The notes: generated by a model from the letters alone, not told the origin. A stretch of 64,000 bases of DNA from Lachnospiraceae bacterium (GCA_902363555.1 CABJAM010000001.1:682001-746000), one strand, 5' to 3'. Shown: positions 1 to 9,244, counted from the first letter of the stretch. Numbers and translations: made by a program.

Positions 1-1
1 G

Positions 2-427
2 CCGGATGCCACGGATGAGGAGATGATCAGGGCTTCCAAGGAGGCTTATGCACACAGCTTTATAAAGCGTCTTCCGAAAGGCTATGATACGGTGATTTCT
101 GAGGATGGAGGCAATCTCTCTCAGGGCCAGAAGCAGCTACTGTGCATTGCCAGAGTTATGCTCTGCCTGCCGCCGATGCTTATTTTGGATGAAGCAACAT
201 CATCCATTGATACACGTACGGAAATCCGTATTCAGAAGGCCTTTGCCAAAATGATGGAGGGGCGGACCAGCTTTATCGTGGCTCATCGTCTTTCTACGAT
301 TAAGGAAGCCGACCGTATTCTTGTGATGCGCGATGGAAAAATTATTGAGCAGGGCAGCCATGAGGCGCTGCTCGAAAAAAATGGCTTTTATGCGGAGCTT
401 TATAACAGCCAGTTTGCCGTAGTTTAG
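2..427 (+). CDS. ABC exporter, ATP-binding C-terminal part (5' truncated by window edge)
   Basis: Only the last ~142 codons are present; the reading frame is open from base 2. The visible part is the second half of an ABC nucleotide-binding domain of the exporter type: signature LSQGQKQ, Walker B MLILDEATSSID with the D-loop, and the H-loop IVAHRLSTI. The order and spacing match MsbA/LmrA-like half-transporters with a fused membrane domain, which would lie upstream of the window. It ends with a short tail typical of that family. The substrate cannot be told from this fragment. No clear terminator follows. Confidence 0.85.
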   Translation, partial: PDATDEEMIRASKEAYAHSFIKRLPKGYDTVISEDGGNLSQGQKQLLCIARVMLCLPPMLILDEATSSIDTRTEIRIQKAFAKMMEGRTSFIVAHRLSTIKEADRILVMRDGKIIEQGSHEALLEKNGFYAELYNSQFAVV

Positions 428-463
428 AGTGCCGACCGGCCAGAAATCACACTTCCAGTGGGT

Positions 464-492
464 TTTATGACTGAATGGAGCTCTGATATAAT
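464..492 (+). promoter_or_regulatory. Candidate sigma-A promoter with extended -10
   Basis: TTTATG (464-469), 17 bp, then TATAAT (487-492) preceded by TG at 484-485. The -10 is perfect and extended; the -35 is weak. It lies in the 380-bp gap between the ABC gene and the histidine kinase gene, and would transcribe the hairpin at 532-572. Confidence 0.4.
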
Positions 493-525
493 AAACATAT
501 ATCCTTGTCTAGGGAGTTCACATCA

Positions 526-572
526 ATGAGTAAATGCAGCAATGTATAGTGGGGCTATACGTGGCTGCATTT
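526..572 (+). other. Leader-like hairpin overlapping a 7-codon mini-ORF
   Basis: A nine-base arm (532-540, AAATGCAGC) is perfectly complementary to 564-572, and the inner part pairs imperfectly (GTATAG with CTATAC). A mini-ORF, MSKCSNV, runs from ATG 526 to TAG 549, with AGGGAG nine bases upstream. The rest of the 428-807 gap holds no recognisable gene. A leader role is inference only. Confidence 0.3.
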
Positions 573-807
573 ATGCTATACTGCTGGCCCGGCTTCAAGA
601 GGAGCATGATTTCGGTCAATGAGCTGGCTGCCCCGCCATCGGCCTGCTCCGCCGGCGGATTGCTGCCGTTAGTTCGATATCCTGAATAGAATTATGCTTT
701 ATTTACTTTTAAAGTGCGCATATTTATGCTAAACTTAGGATAGTGATGTTTACTGACAGGAAATAATAAAATTTGCAATCATATGTAGTGATAAAGGGGT
801 ATTCCGG

Positions 808-3651
808 ATGCATGATCATTTTAAAGATGGTAATGTTATGCAGGATGTGCTGCGTCAGGCACAGACTGGTTTATGGGTAATAGAAATGGAGGAGGGGAAG
901 GCTCCCCGGATGTATGCGGACAGCGCTATGCGTGAGTTGCTGGGAGTAGATACGATCATGGACCCGGAGGAATGTTACCGGCTCTGGTATGATCGTATCG
1001 TTGACGAATACTATCCGGTCGTCCTCACCGGCGTCCGGAAGATTTCCAATGACGAGCGGGCGGAAGTACAATATGCCTGGGAACACCCAAAGTGGGGGCG
1101 TATTTATGTGCGCTGTGGCGGTGTGCGCGACTGGGATTTTAAAGATGGTATTTGTCTCAGGGGCTATCACCAGAATATTACAAATACAGTTATATTGAGA
1201 CAGGAATATGATGCGATTATTCAAACGCTCAGTCAGGGGTATTACAGCATACTTCTGGGAAATTTACAGGATCATAGTTTTCGGACGATCAAAGTATCTG
1301 AAAAGTATAAATCGCTTGTATCCGGATTTACACATTATGAGGATTTTATGCGCTTCTATGTGAATAATGAGGTGGCTATACCTTATAGAGAGCGCGTGTT
1401 ACAGATGACAAAGACCGAAGTGCTCCAGACACATATGTCTGAGGGCGACCGGCAGATAGAGGTTTTTTACCGTAATATTTATAACCGGTGGCAGCGTATG
1501 CGTATTGTTCCGGCCAATGGCTATTCGGACGACTATCCGTGGGTGATCATTGCCTTTGATGAGCAGGAGGGTGAGATGGAGCGTCGGCTGAATGATGCTT
1601 CTGCCAAGGCGGCTGTCGCCCAGATGTATACCCTGGTGCTCAGCGTGGATCTGGCGCGGACGGAATATAATCTGATCCATTATTCCGGCAATCTGCTGCA
1701 CTTGTCGGAGCGCGGGAGCTATGCTGCCTTTTACCAGCAGACGATACAAAGGATGCCGTCCGAAGACCGGGCGGAGATGGATGTGATTTTTGACCGGAAT
1801 ACGTATATAGACCAGAATTATAGGGAGGGTACGCTGCGTCTGTATGATAATGAGCGAAGGCTCCATTACTATACCTATTATTCGACGCAGATCCGCCACG
1901 GTATTGCCGAATGCATATTAATGACTGTGCGCAATGTGGATGATAAGCACGAAGCGCAGCTTAGAGATAATGCATTGTCCAATTTGTGCCAGTGCTATTA
2001 TTCCATATATCTTTTTGATCTGGAAAAAGGTGTCGAGGAGGCAATCTGGCAGGAGGCGGAGGTCCGGTCGAAGTATCCTTGCGGCAGTCTGAAGGTTTAT
2101 TATGAAAAGTTCATCCAGGAATATGTCTATGAGGAAGATCAGGAAAAAATGCTTAGAGCCGGTACGCCTGAATTTTTACAGCAGACGCTGTCATTGGAAA
2201 ATCCGGTATATGATATTGATTTCCGAAGAGTCTATCCAGATGGTCTGAAGTGGATACGCTCCAGATTCAGTATTGCCGAAATACGTGATAACACAGTCAC
2301 AAAGGTTGTTTTTGCCAATATGAATATCAATGACCAGAAAATTGAGGAGCTTAAGCAGGAGGCTCAGAACCGTCAGGCGCTTCTGGCCGCCTATGAAGCT
2401 GCTAAAAATGCCGATGAGGCAAAAAGCAGTTTTCTGGCTCAAATGTCCCATGATATCCGGACACCTATGAATGCTATTATGGGAATGCTGTCGATTGCGT
2501 ATAATTGTGTGGATGACCCGAAGAAGGTCTGCGACTGTCTGGGTAAGATGGAGGTTTCCAGCCGTCACCTGTTGTCGCTTATCAATAAGATTTTAGATAT
2601 GTCTAAAATTGAAAAGGGGAAAATAGACCTGAGTGAAGCGCCTTTTGAAATGCATGAGCTTCTGACCGGTCTGATCGAAATGGTGCGGCCCCAAGCGGCT
2701 GCAAAGAAACAACAACTGACATTTGATATCGGGGAGCTTAATCATTCCAGACTGTTGGGGGATGCTGCGCGCATACGCCAGGTGCTGCTGAACCTTTTAA
2801 GTAACGCCGTAAAATATACACCGGAGAATGGGCATATTTATTTGAGAGCGCAGGAGGTTTCCGGGCATATGGACGGTTATTGTAGCTTTGCGTTTTCGGT
2901 TGAGGATGATGGCATCGGTATGTCCAAAGAATTTATTGAACAGGTCTTTGTTCCATTTTCCAGAGCGGAAGACCCGGTAGTCCAAAATGTTCAGGGAACG
3001 GGTCTTGGTATGTCGATCGCGCAAGGGATCGTGGCAGCGATGCGGGGAAATATCCAGGTTGAAAGCGAGCTGGGAAAGGGCAGCCGTTTTGTCGTTACGC
3101 TTAATCTGAAGGCTTTGGATGAGGACCTTGTCAACTTAGACTACGGGGCTGTCGAAGGTACCGGATATACAGAGAGCGATGCTGCTGAAAATATCAGGTT
3201 TGTTGAAGATTTACGGACGGTAGCTGAGCTTCATAAGGAGGATCAATGCCAGGCAAAAGGAACTCTTTTGCTGGTGGAGGATAATGAACTTAATATGGAA
3301 ATTGCCTGCACTCTTTTAAGGCAGTCCGGTTATGTGGTCCATACGGCCGCCAACGGTCTTGACGCTTTAAATATGTTTCGGGAATCACAGCCGGGGATTT
3401 ATGATGCTATTTTAATGGACCTGCAGATGCCGGTGATGGATGGCTGTCATGCTGCGCGGGAGATCCGAAGCTGCGGGCATGCTCAGTCGGAACAGATACC
3501 CATTATCGCATTGACGGCGAATGCTTTTGCTGAGGATATAACAAAAGCGTTGGCTGCGGGGATGAATGACCATATCTCTAAACCTATAGATTTTCCACGA
3601 TTGATTGCGGTTCTGGATAAATATATAAAGAGTTCTGCATTATTTAAGTAA
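808..3651 (+). CDS. Hybrid sensor histidine kinase with C-terminal receiver domain
   Basis: A 947-residue protein. Residues 1 to ~510 look like a cytoplasmic sensory region with PAS-like stretches; no clear membrane segment is seen. A coiled region leads to the dimerisation/phosphoacceptor box SHDIRTPMNAIMG with H548. The ATPase domain follows, with D701 in DDGIGM and the G2 loop GTGLGMS near 730. The C-terminus is a receiver domain with VEDN near 825, phospho-acceptor D871 in MDLQMPVMDG, and the KPID lysine. Signalling would run H548 to D871; no histidine phosphotransfer domain or DNA-binding domain is seen, so a separate output partner is expected. The start is set by AAAGGGG upstream of ATG 808. 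The stimulus is unknown. Confidence 0.9.
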   Translation: MHDHFKDGNVMQDVLRQAQTGLWVIEMEEGKAPRMYADSAMRELLGVDTIMDPEECYRLWYDRIVDEYYPVVLTGVRKISNDERAEVQYAWEHPKWGRIYVRCGGVRDWDFKDGICLRGYHQNITNTVILRQEYDAIIQTLSQGYYSILLGNLQDHSFRTIKVSEKYKSLVSGFTHYEDFMRFYVNNEVAIPYRERVLQMTKTEVLQTHMSEGDRQIEVFYRNIYNRWQRMRIVPANGYSDDYPWVIIAFDEQEGEMERRLNDASAKAAVAQMYTLVLSVDLARTEYNLIHYSGNLLHLSERGSYAAFYQQTIQRMPSEDRAEMDVIFDRNTYIDQNYREGTLRLYDNERRLHYYTYYSTQIRHGIAECILMTVRNVDDKHEAQLRDNALSNLCQCYYSIYLFDLEKGVEEAIWQEAEVRSKYPCGSLKVYYEKFIQEYVYEEDQEKMLRAGTPEFLQQTLSLENPVYDIDFRRVYPDGLKWIRSRFSIAEIRDNTVTKVVFANMNINDQKIEELKQEAQNRQALLAAYEAAKNADEAKSSFLAQMSHDIRTPMNAIMGMLSIAYNCVDDPKKVCDCLGKMEVSSRHLLSLINKILDMSKIEKGKIDLSEAPFEMHELLTGLIEMVRPQAAAKKQQLTFDIGELNHSRLLGDAARIRQVLLNLLSNAVKYTPENGHIYLRAQEVSGHMDGYCSFAFSVEDDGIGMSKEFIEQVFVPFSRAEDPVVQNVQGTGLGMSIAQGIVAAMRGNIQVESELGKGSRFVVTLNLKALDEDLVNLDYGAVEGTGYTESDAAENIRFVEDLRTVAELHKEDQCQAKGTLLLVEDNELNMEIACTLLRQSGYVVHTAANGLDALNMFRESQPGIYDAILMDLQMPVMDGCHAAREIRSCGHAQSEQIPIIALTANAFAEDITKALAAGMNDHISKPIDFPRLIAVLDKYIKSSALFK

Positions 3652-3680
3652 ATTTATATGGTAATTTCCGAAAAATCAGT

Positions 3681-3712
3681 TATAATAGGTATTGCGCTGA
3701 TGCGCAAGCAGG
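3681..3712 (+). promoter_or_regulatory. mreB promoter -10 and 5'-terminal hairpin
   Basis: A perfect -10, TATAAT (3681-3686), is followed seven bases later by the hairpin GCGC-TGAT-GCGC (stem extended by TT/AA, 3692-3707) and GCAGG. The expected transcription start lies at the base of the hairpin, so the mRNA would begin with it. The same block occurs at the same distance from the -10 of the rplJ promoter (62140-62171). The -35 here is weak. Confidence 0.55.
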
Positions 3713-3788
3713 ATATTTATATAGCTATGCAGTAATTTTGAAGTGGCAGTCTGGTATTTGGGCTGTTACGTTTTGAAAGGGGAACGCG

Positions 3789-4808
3789 ATGTTAGGATCA
3801 GATATCGGTATTGATTTAGGAACTGCCAGTATTTTAGTATATATTCGCGGCAAGGGTGTTGTATTGAAGGAACCATCCGTGGTCGCTTATGATAAAGATA
3901 CAAATCAGATTAAAGCCATCGGTGAGGAAGCTCGGCTGATGATCGGACGGACGCCGGGGAACATTGCGGCAGTACGCCCATTGCGTCAGGGTGTGATCTC
4001 CGATTATACAGTGACAGAAAAAATGTTGAAATACTTTATCCATAAAGCCATGGGCAGAAAAACGCTCCGGCGGCCGCGGATCAGCGTGTGTATCCCCAGT
4101 GGGGCTACCGAGGTGGAAAAGCGGGCGGTGATCGACGCTACCATGGAGGCCGGCGCACGGGATGTGATCATTATCGAGGAGCCGATTGCGGCGGCGCTGG
4201 GGGCAGGGATTGACATATCCAAGCCAAGCGGCAACATGATCATCGATATTGGCGGTGGCACCACGGACATTGCGGTCATCTCCATGGGCGATACAGTGGT
4301 CAGTACATCGATTAAAGTCGCCGGGGATGATTTTGATGACGCATTGATTCGTTATTTAAGAAGAAAACATAATATGCTCATCGGCGAGCGGACGGCGGAG
4401 GAGATTAAGATGTCCATTGGATCGGTCTACACCCGTCCGGAGCCTGTGATGGCGGAAGTGCGGGGCCGCAATTTACTCACAGGGATGCCGAAGGTTATAC
4501 AGTTGTCGTCGGAGGAGACGGAGGAAGCCTTTGCGGATGCGGTGCAGGCCATTATATCAGGGGTGCATCAGGTGTTGGAGGATACACCGCCGGAGCTGGC
4601 AGCGGATATTGCCCAGCGCGGGATACTCCTGACCGGAGGCGGAAGCCTGATCTACGGTCTGGAAGATCTGCTGGATGAATCCACGGGCATTCGGACAACA
4701 ACTGTGGATGACCCTCTGTCGGTAGTCGCCATTGGAACCGGAAGATATGCGGAATTTATCGAAGGGATGGGCGAATTGGCTGCTGAACACAGCGCAGGGC
4801 GTATGTAA
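3789..4808 (+). CDS. mreB: Rod shape-determining protein, MreB/Mbl family
   Basis: A 339-residue actin-like ATPase, the usual length of the family. The phosphate-1 loop GIDLGTASILVY is at the N-terminus, the phosphate-2 motif IDIGGGTTDIAV is near 155-165, and the adenosine motif LTGGGSLIYGL is near 280. MreB/Mbl filaments lie under the membrane and position elongation-phase peptidoglycan synthesis. No mreC or mreD follows; the gene stands alone between its own promoter and terminator, which suits an Mbl or second MreB paralogue rather than the mreBCD copy. ATG 3789 follows GAAAGGGGAAC. The MreB versus Mbl assignment is uncertain. Confidence 0.9.
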   Translation: MLGSDIGIDLGTASILVYIRGKGVVLKEPSVVAYDKDTNQIKAIGEEARLMIGRTPGNIAAVRPLRQGVISDYTVTEKMLKYFIHKAMGRKTLRRPRISVCIPSGATEVEKRAVIDATMEAGARDVIIIEEPIAAALGAGIDISKPSGNMIIDIGGGTTDIAVISMGDTVVSTSIKVAGDDFDDALIRYLRRKHNMLIGERTAEEIKMSIGSVYTRPEPVMAEVRGRNLLTGMPKVIQLSSEETEEAFADAVQAIISGVHQVLEDTPPELAADIAQRGILLTGGGSLIYGLEDLLDESTGIRTTTVDDPLSVVAIGTGRYAEFIEGMGELAAEHSAGRM

Positions 4809-4816
4809 CGCAAACG

Positions 4817-4851
4817 AACGGGGGAATATCACAGGATATTTCCCCGTTTTT
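4817..4851 (+). terminator. Rho-independent terminator of mreB
   Basis: A 14-bp stem, AACGGGGGAATATC (4817-4830) with GATATTTCCCCGTT (4835-4848), has one G-U pair and loop ACAG, and is followed by a T run. A dispersed stem-loop element begins at the end of the T run. Confidence 0.9.
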
Positions 4852-4934
4852 CGCGAAAGCAACGAGCCAGAATAGGGAGCTTGCTCACTATTCTGGCGAC
4901 TGCCGCGACCCACCGCAGCGAAGCGTAGGCGGGT
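4851..4934 (+). repeat. Dispersed two-hairpin element, copy 1
   Basis: The blocks AGCAACGA, GAGCTTGCTCA and GGCGACTGCCGCGA recur at 53190-53262 and 62339-62430. Hairpin 1 has a perfect 10-bp stem (4866-4875 with 4888-4897) and an inner GAGC-TT-GCTC. Hairpin 2 is ACCCACC...GGCGGGT (4908-4934). Stem sequences differ between copies but stay complementary, which points to selection on structure. It sits between the mreB terminator and recD2. Confidence 0.75.
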
Positions 4935-4977
4935 TAGAGAAAGCAATGAAATTACGAAATGGAAGCGAGGGATGGGC

Positions 4978-7191
4978 ATGGAGCAGATCCAGGGGCTCAT
5001 TGAGCACATTGTCTATCACAATGACGACAATGGATATACAGTAATGAATTTAATGTGCCAGGGTGATGAGATTGTCTGTGTGGGTAACATGCCGGTCATC
5101 AGCGAAGGCGAATATATAAAGGCCGAGGGCGAATATGTGGATCACAGCACCTACGGCCAGCAGTTTAAAATTGTAACATTTTCGGTGGAAATGCCGGAGG
5201 ATGTATTTTCTCTGGAGAGGTATCTGGGCTCTGGCGCCATCAAAGGTGTAGGTCCGGCCCTTGCCCACCGGATCGTGCAGAAATTCAAAGAGGAAACCTT
5301 TCATATTATAGAGGAGGAGCCGGAACGCCTGGCAGAAATAAAAGGGATCAGTCAGCGCAAGGCTCAGGAAATTTACGAGCAGTTCCATGATAAGCAGGAT
5401 ATGCGGCAGGCGACCATGTTTTTGTCGAAGTATGGCATTTCCTCAACCTACGCGATCAAAATATATAATCAATATGGAAGCCGGCTTTATGATATCATTA
5501 AAGAAAATCCATATCAGTTGGCCGATGATATTACTGGAATCGGATTTAAATTGGCCGATGAAATTGCGCATAAGGCTGGGATTGGACAAAATTCAGATTT
5601 TCGTATACGCAGCGGCATTATATATATGCTTTTGCAAGGCTCCATGTCCGGCCATACGTATTTGCCGGTAAAGCTTTTGGCCTCAAAAACCGCGGATCTG
5701 CTGGAAATCGATATTTCCTATGTGGACAAGCATTTGATGGACCTGAACATTGACAAAAAGGTTATGCTCAAGGAATTAAATGGCGAAACAGTTGTCTACG
5801 CGTCTAACTATTATTATATGGAACTGAATACTGCCCGGATGCTTAAAAATCTAAATATGACCTACGATATTGATGGTTTGCCGGTTGAGCATGTCATTCG
5901 GAAAATTGAGAAGGACGAAGGGCTGGAGCTGGACGATATGCAGCGGACGGCTGTTATGGAGGCAGTCCGCAATGGCGTTATGATTATTACGGGTGGCCCT
6001 GGTACCGGTAAAACGACAACAATCAATACACTGATAAAATACTTTGAGTATGAAAATCTGGATATTCGACTTGCAGCGCCGACCGGCCGTGCGGCAAAGC
6101 GGATGACCGAGGCTACGGGCTACGAGGCCCAGACGATCCACCGGATGCTGGAGCTATCCGGGGCTCCGGATGACAATGCTGCCGCCAGGTTTGAGCGAAA
6201 TGAGCAAAATCCTCTGGAAGCGGATGTGATTATTATTGATGAAATGTCAATGGTTGACATAAATCTCATGCAGTCGTTACTGAAAGCTATTATGCCGGGG
6301 ACCCGGCTGATCCTTGTGGGTGACGTCAACCAGCTGCCGTCGGTGGGGCCGGGAAACGTATTGAAGGACATTATCAACTCCCACTGCTTTAATGTGGTCA
6401 TGCTCACTAAAATATTCCGTCAGGCACTGGAGAGCGCCATTGTTACCAATGCCCATAAAATCAATGCCGGAGAGCATATTGACCTGAATCACAAGACGAC
6501 GGACTTTTTCTGCATGAAACGGTTTGATGCCCAGTCCATTATCGGAGTGATGGTTGCGCTGATCCGCGACAAGCTGCCGCCCAACGTTTCGGCTACGCCT
6601 TTTGAAATCCAGGTGCTGACGCCCATGCGCAAGGGGGAGCTGGGTGTAGAGCGGCTCAATGTGATCTTACAGCAGTACCTCAATCCTCCGGCGCCGGACA
6701 AGCGCGAGCGGGAGCATCGTCAGGGAATTTTCCGCGAGGGCGACAAGGTCATGCAGATTAAAAATAATTATCAGATTGAATGGGAAGTGACGAGCAAGTA
6801 CGGCATTCCCGTAGATAAGGGCGTCGGTGTATTTAACGGCGACACCGGCATTATCAAAGAAATCAATACATTTGCGGAGCTGCTGACGGTAGAGTTTGAT
6901 GAAGGCCGCCAGATCAGCTATCCGTTTAGCCAATTGGACGAACTGGAGCTGGCTTATGCCATTACCATACATAAGTCTCAGGGCAGTGAATATCCGGCGG
7001 TGATCCTGCCGCTGCTATCCGGCCCGAGGATGCTGTTTAACCGGAATCTCCTGTATACGGCGGTGACCCGGGCCAAGCGGTGTGTGGTGATCGTGGGAAG
7101 CGATGGGATGGTGGAGAAGATGATCGATAATGTGAATGAGCAGCGGCGGTATACGAGCTTGAAGGAGCGGATTGTGGAGGTTGTGGGGTAA
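4978..7191 (+). CDS. recD2: ATP-dependent DNA helicase, RecD2 type
   Basis: About 737 residues, superfamily 1B. The N-terminal ~320 residues carry the RecD2-specific beta region and helix-hairpin-helix-like segments (SGAIKGVGPALAHRIV, AEIKGISQRKA). The motor domain has Walker A GGPGTGKTT (lysine near 345), DEXX box IIIDEMSMVD, motif GDVNQLPSVGPG, and the C-terminal UvrD-like motif AITIHKSQGSEYPAV with AVTRAKR. RecD2 proteins are 5'-3' helicases acting without RecBC in repair and replication-fork maintenance. Two in-frame ATGs exist (4972, 4978). GCGAGG at 4965-4970 is too close to the first, so the second is preferred. No RecB or RecC is nearby. Confidence 0.92.
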   Translation: MEQIQGLIEHIVYHNDDNGYTVMNLMCQGDEIVCVGNMPVISEGEYIKAEGEYVDHSTYGQQFKIVTFSVEMPEDVFSLERYLGSGAIKGVGPALAHRIVQKFKEETFHIIEEEPERLAEIKGISQRKAQEIYEQFHDKQDMRQATMFLSKYGISSTYAIKIYNQYGSRLYDIIKENPYQLADDITGIGFKLADEIAHKAGIGQNSDFRIRSGIIYMLLQGSMSGHTYLPVKLLASKTADLLEIDISYVDKHLMDLNIDKKVMLKELNGETVVYASNYYYMELNTARMLKNLNMTYDIDGLPVEHVIRKIEKDEGLELDDMQRTAVMEAVRNGVMIITGGPGTGKTTTINTLIKYFEYENLDIRLAAPTGRAAKRMTEATGYEAQTIHRMLELSGAPDDNAAARFERNEQNPLEADVIIIDEMSMVDINLMQSLLKAIMPGTRLILVGDVNQLPSVGPGNVLKDIINSHCFNVVMLTKIFRQALESAIVTNAHKINAGEHIDLNHKTTDFFCMKRFDAQSIIGVMVALIRDKLPPNVSATPFEIQVLTPMRKGELGVERLNVILQQYLNPPAPDKREREHRQGIFREGDKVMQIKNNYQIEWEVTSKYGIPVDKGVGVFNGDTGIIKEINTFAELLTVEFDEGRQISYPFSQLDELELAYAITIHKSQGSEYPAVILPLLSGPRMLFNRNLLYTAVTRAKRCVVIVGSDGMVEKMIDNVNEQRRYTSLKERIVEVVG

Positions 7192-7238
7192 CTATGTAAC
7201 TGACCAATATGTGTTTATATGAAAGCAGGTACTAAAAG

Positions 7239-9116
7239 ATGAAGAAGATGAAAAAACTGGTGGCGTTGTTATGTGCAGTAAGTATGATAATACCTGGAAA
7301 TGCAGTGTTTGCATCGAATATTAGCGATATTCCCCAAACAGGTACGTCGGAATTTACCGAAGGAGAAAGCGGGATCGGTGAATCAGAGGCCGCACATGAG
7401 ACCGAAACTGAAAGCGGAAGCGGTTCAGTGAAGGGCCCAGAATTTGATTCTGCTGATGGAACGGTATCCGAGTCGGAAAATGGAACAGGATCCGAACCAG
7501 AAAGTGAGTCCAAGTCAGAAACAAAGAACGAGTCGGAGAGCGTGTCAGAGTCTGGAATAGAATCCGAAGCGGAGTCTGAGTCGGAGTCAGAAAGTGAGCC
7601 CGAGACAGAGACAGAGACGGATGTCGTTGAACAGGAAAATAGCTGGCGTTTTGAAGACGGCGTGTGGGTTGGTTCTTATGGAATAAGTACTTTTGCTGAC
7701 ATTTCTCCGGATGCATGGACAAATGTCAATGGAAATTATGTGAATAGTAATGGTGACGTGATTCAGGGGGCTATTGCCCGGGGAATTGATGTCAGCGAAT
7801 GGCAGGGGAAAATTGAATGGAATAAGGTTATAAACGACGATATTTCCTTTGCTATTATACGCAGTGGTGCAGGACAGACCTATAATGATAAGTATTGGGA
7901 ATATAATACGGCGGAGTGTGAACGTTTAGGAATACCTTATGGAACATATTTATATTCCTACGCCCAGTCTCCCGAGGATGCAGTTAAGGAAGCTGACCAT
8001 TTGCTGGAGCTTGTGGCCGGAAGGGATTTGAATTATCCGATTTATTATGACCTGGAGGATGTGTCTGTTCTTAATGAAACTTTAGAAGATGGTACGAAGC
8101 GCCAGCGGACATCCGCAGAGATTGCAGCTATTGCCAAGGCGTTTTGCGACAGGGTTTCTTCGGCCGGGTATGAGGTTCAAATATATGCGAATACATATTG
8201 GTGGAATAATTATCTGACGGATTCTTATTTTTCACAGTTTACTAACCGCTGGGTGGCACAATATGCAGCTAATTGTACGTATGGCAGCAGTTATGCTATG
8301 TGGCAGTGCACAAGCTCCGGAAAAGTTGATGGTATTGCAGGTAATGTGGATATTGACATGCTGTATACAGACCAGTACGATAAGACCTTTGCTGTGAAGC
8401 GGTTTGTAACGCGTTTATATGAGCTTGTATTAGATCGTAAACCGGACCCTCAGGGGTTGATTAATTGGACGAATGCGTTGATAAATAAGGAACGAGATGG
8501 TGCAGCACTTGTTGTTGGTTTTTTATATAGTGATGAATATCTTAAAAGGAATACAAGTAATGAAGAATTTGTAGAAACATTATATAATACATGCCTAGAT
8601 CGTAAATCTGATACAACTGGAAAAACAACGTGGGTAAATCGTCTAAATCAATGCTTTTCACGTTATTATGTTCTTAAAGGATTTATCGAATCAACTGAAT
8701 TTACATTGATTTGCTCACGATATGGAATTGATAGAGGTGGTATAAATTTAACTGAATACAGAGATCAAAATGTAGGGGTCACAGAGTATGTTGGAAGGTT
8801 ATATTATTACTTTTTACAACGCAATCCAGATCCAAGTGGACTAAATGACTGGACAAAGGAAATATTAGAAAATAGTGAACGTGCCAGAACCTTACCCTAC
8901 GATTTTATACTATCGACAGAATTTTATTTACGCAACATTTCTGATGAAGAATTTGTTGGAATGTGCTATAAAGCCATTTTAGATCGCGAAGTCGAAAAGG
9001 ATGGGCTGGAAAATTGGGTGAATCTTTTAGAAAAAGGATGGACGAGATCGGAAGTATGTGCCGGTATAACAAACTCTGTTGAATTTACAAAACTTTTAGC
9101 AAAGTATGGATTGTAG
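7239..9116 (+). CDS. Secreted GH25 lysozyme-like protein with DUF4214 repeats
   Basis: A 625-residue secreted protein. Residues 1-25 form a signal peptide ending at VFA. Residues ~30-135 are a Ser/Glu/Thr linker of near-tandem SES/ETE units. Residues 181-378 are a glycoside hydrolase 25 domain: GIDVSEWQG with D184, and DLEDV with D271/E273 as likely catalytic acids. GH25 enzymes cut the MurNAc-GlcNAc bond of peptidoglycan. Residues ~389-497 and 517-624 are two DUF4214 units, each built of two FVxxLY...LxRxxDxxG halves. The same linker and DUF4214 plan recurs in the minus-strand genes at 39288 and 44640. Codon and base use become markedly more AT-rich from about 8450, where DUF4214 begins. ATG 7239 follows AAAGCAGG. 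Confidence 0.88.
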   Translation: MKKMKKLVALLCAVSMIIPGNAVFASNISDIPQTGTSEFTEGESGIGESEAAHETETESGSGSVKGPEFDSADGTVSESENGTGSEPESESKSETKNESESVSESGIESEAESESESESEPETETETDVVEQENSWRFEDGVWVGSYGISTFADISPDAWTNVNGNYVNSNGDVIQGAIARGIDVSEWQGKIEWNKVINDDISFAIIRSGAGQTYNDKYWEYNTAECERLGIPYGTYLYSYAQSPEDAVKEADHLLELVAGRDLNYPIYYDLEDVSVLNETLEDGTKRQRTSAEIAAIAKAFCDRVSSAGYEVQIYANTYWWNNYLTDSYFSQFTNRWVAQYAANCTYGSSYAMWQCTSSGKVDGIAGNVDIDMLYTDQYDKTFAVKRFVTRLYELVLDRKPDPQGLINWTNALINKERDGAALVVGFLYSDEYLKRNTSNEEFVETLYNTCLDRKSDTTGKTTWVNRLNQCFSRYYVLKGFIESTEFTLICSRYGIDRGGINLTEYRDQNVGVTEYVGRLYYYFLQRNPDPSGLNDWTKEILENSERARTLPYDFILSTEFYLRNISDEEFVGMCYKAILDREVEKDGLENWVNLLEKGWTRSEVCAGITNSVEFTKLLAKYGL

Positions 9117-9213
9117 GCCGTTAGAAACAACATTATGACGAAAATATTTCGAAGGGTATAGAACATATTCATTTATTAAAACGGATAATAGACTAAAAAA
9201 TATAAGAAAAATG

Positions 9214-9244
9214 TTACAAATATTAATAAAAAGTATGTTATAAT
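9214..9244 (+). promoter_or_regulatory. Promoter at the head of the glycan locus
   Basis: Extended -10 TGTTATAAT (9236-9244) with TTACAA (9214-9219) 19 bp upstream. It precedes the first gene of the long plus-strand glycosyltransferase operon. Confidence 0.55.

Noticed and set aside
871..1224. Minus-strand frame inside the histidine kinase gene
   Set aside because: No start signal, no recognisable domain, and complete overlap with a well-supported gene.
7354..7722. Minus-strand reading frame of 122 codons
   Set aside because: It mirrors the repetitive Ser/Glu codons of the linker of the GH25 protein and has no ribosome binding site or domain; low-complexity repeats keep the antisense frame open.
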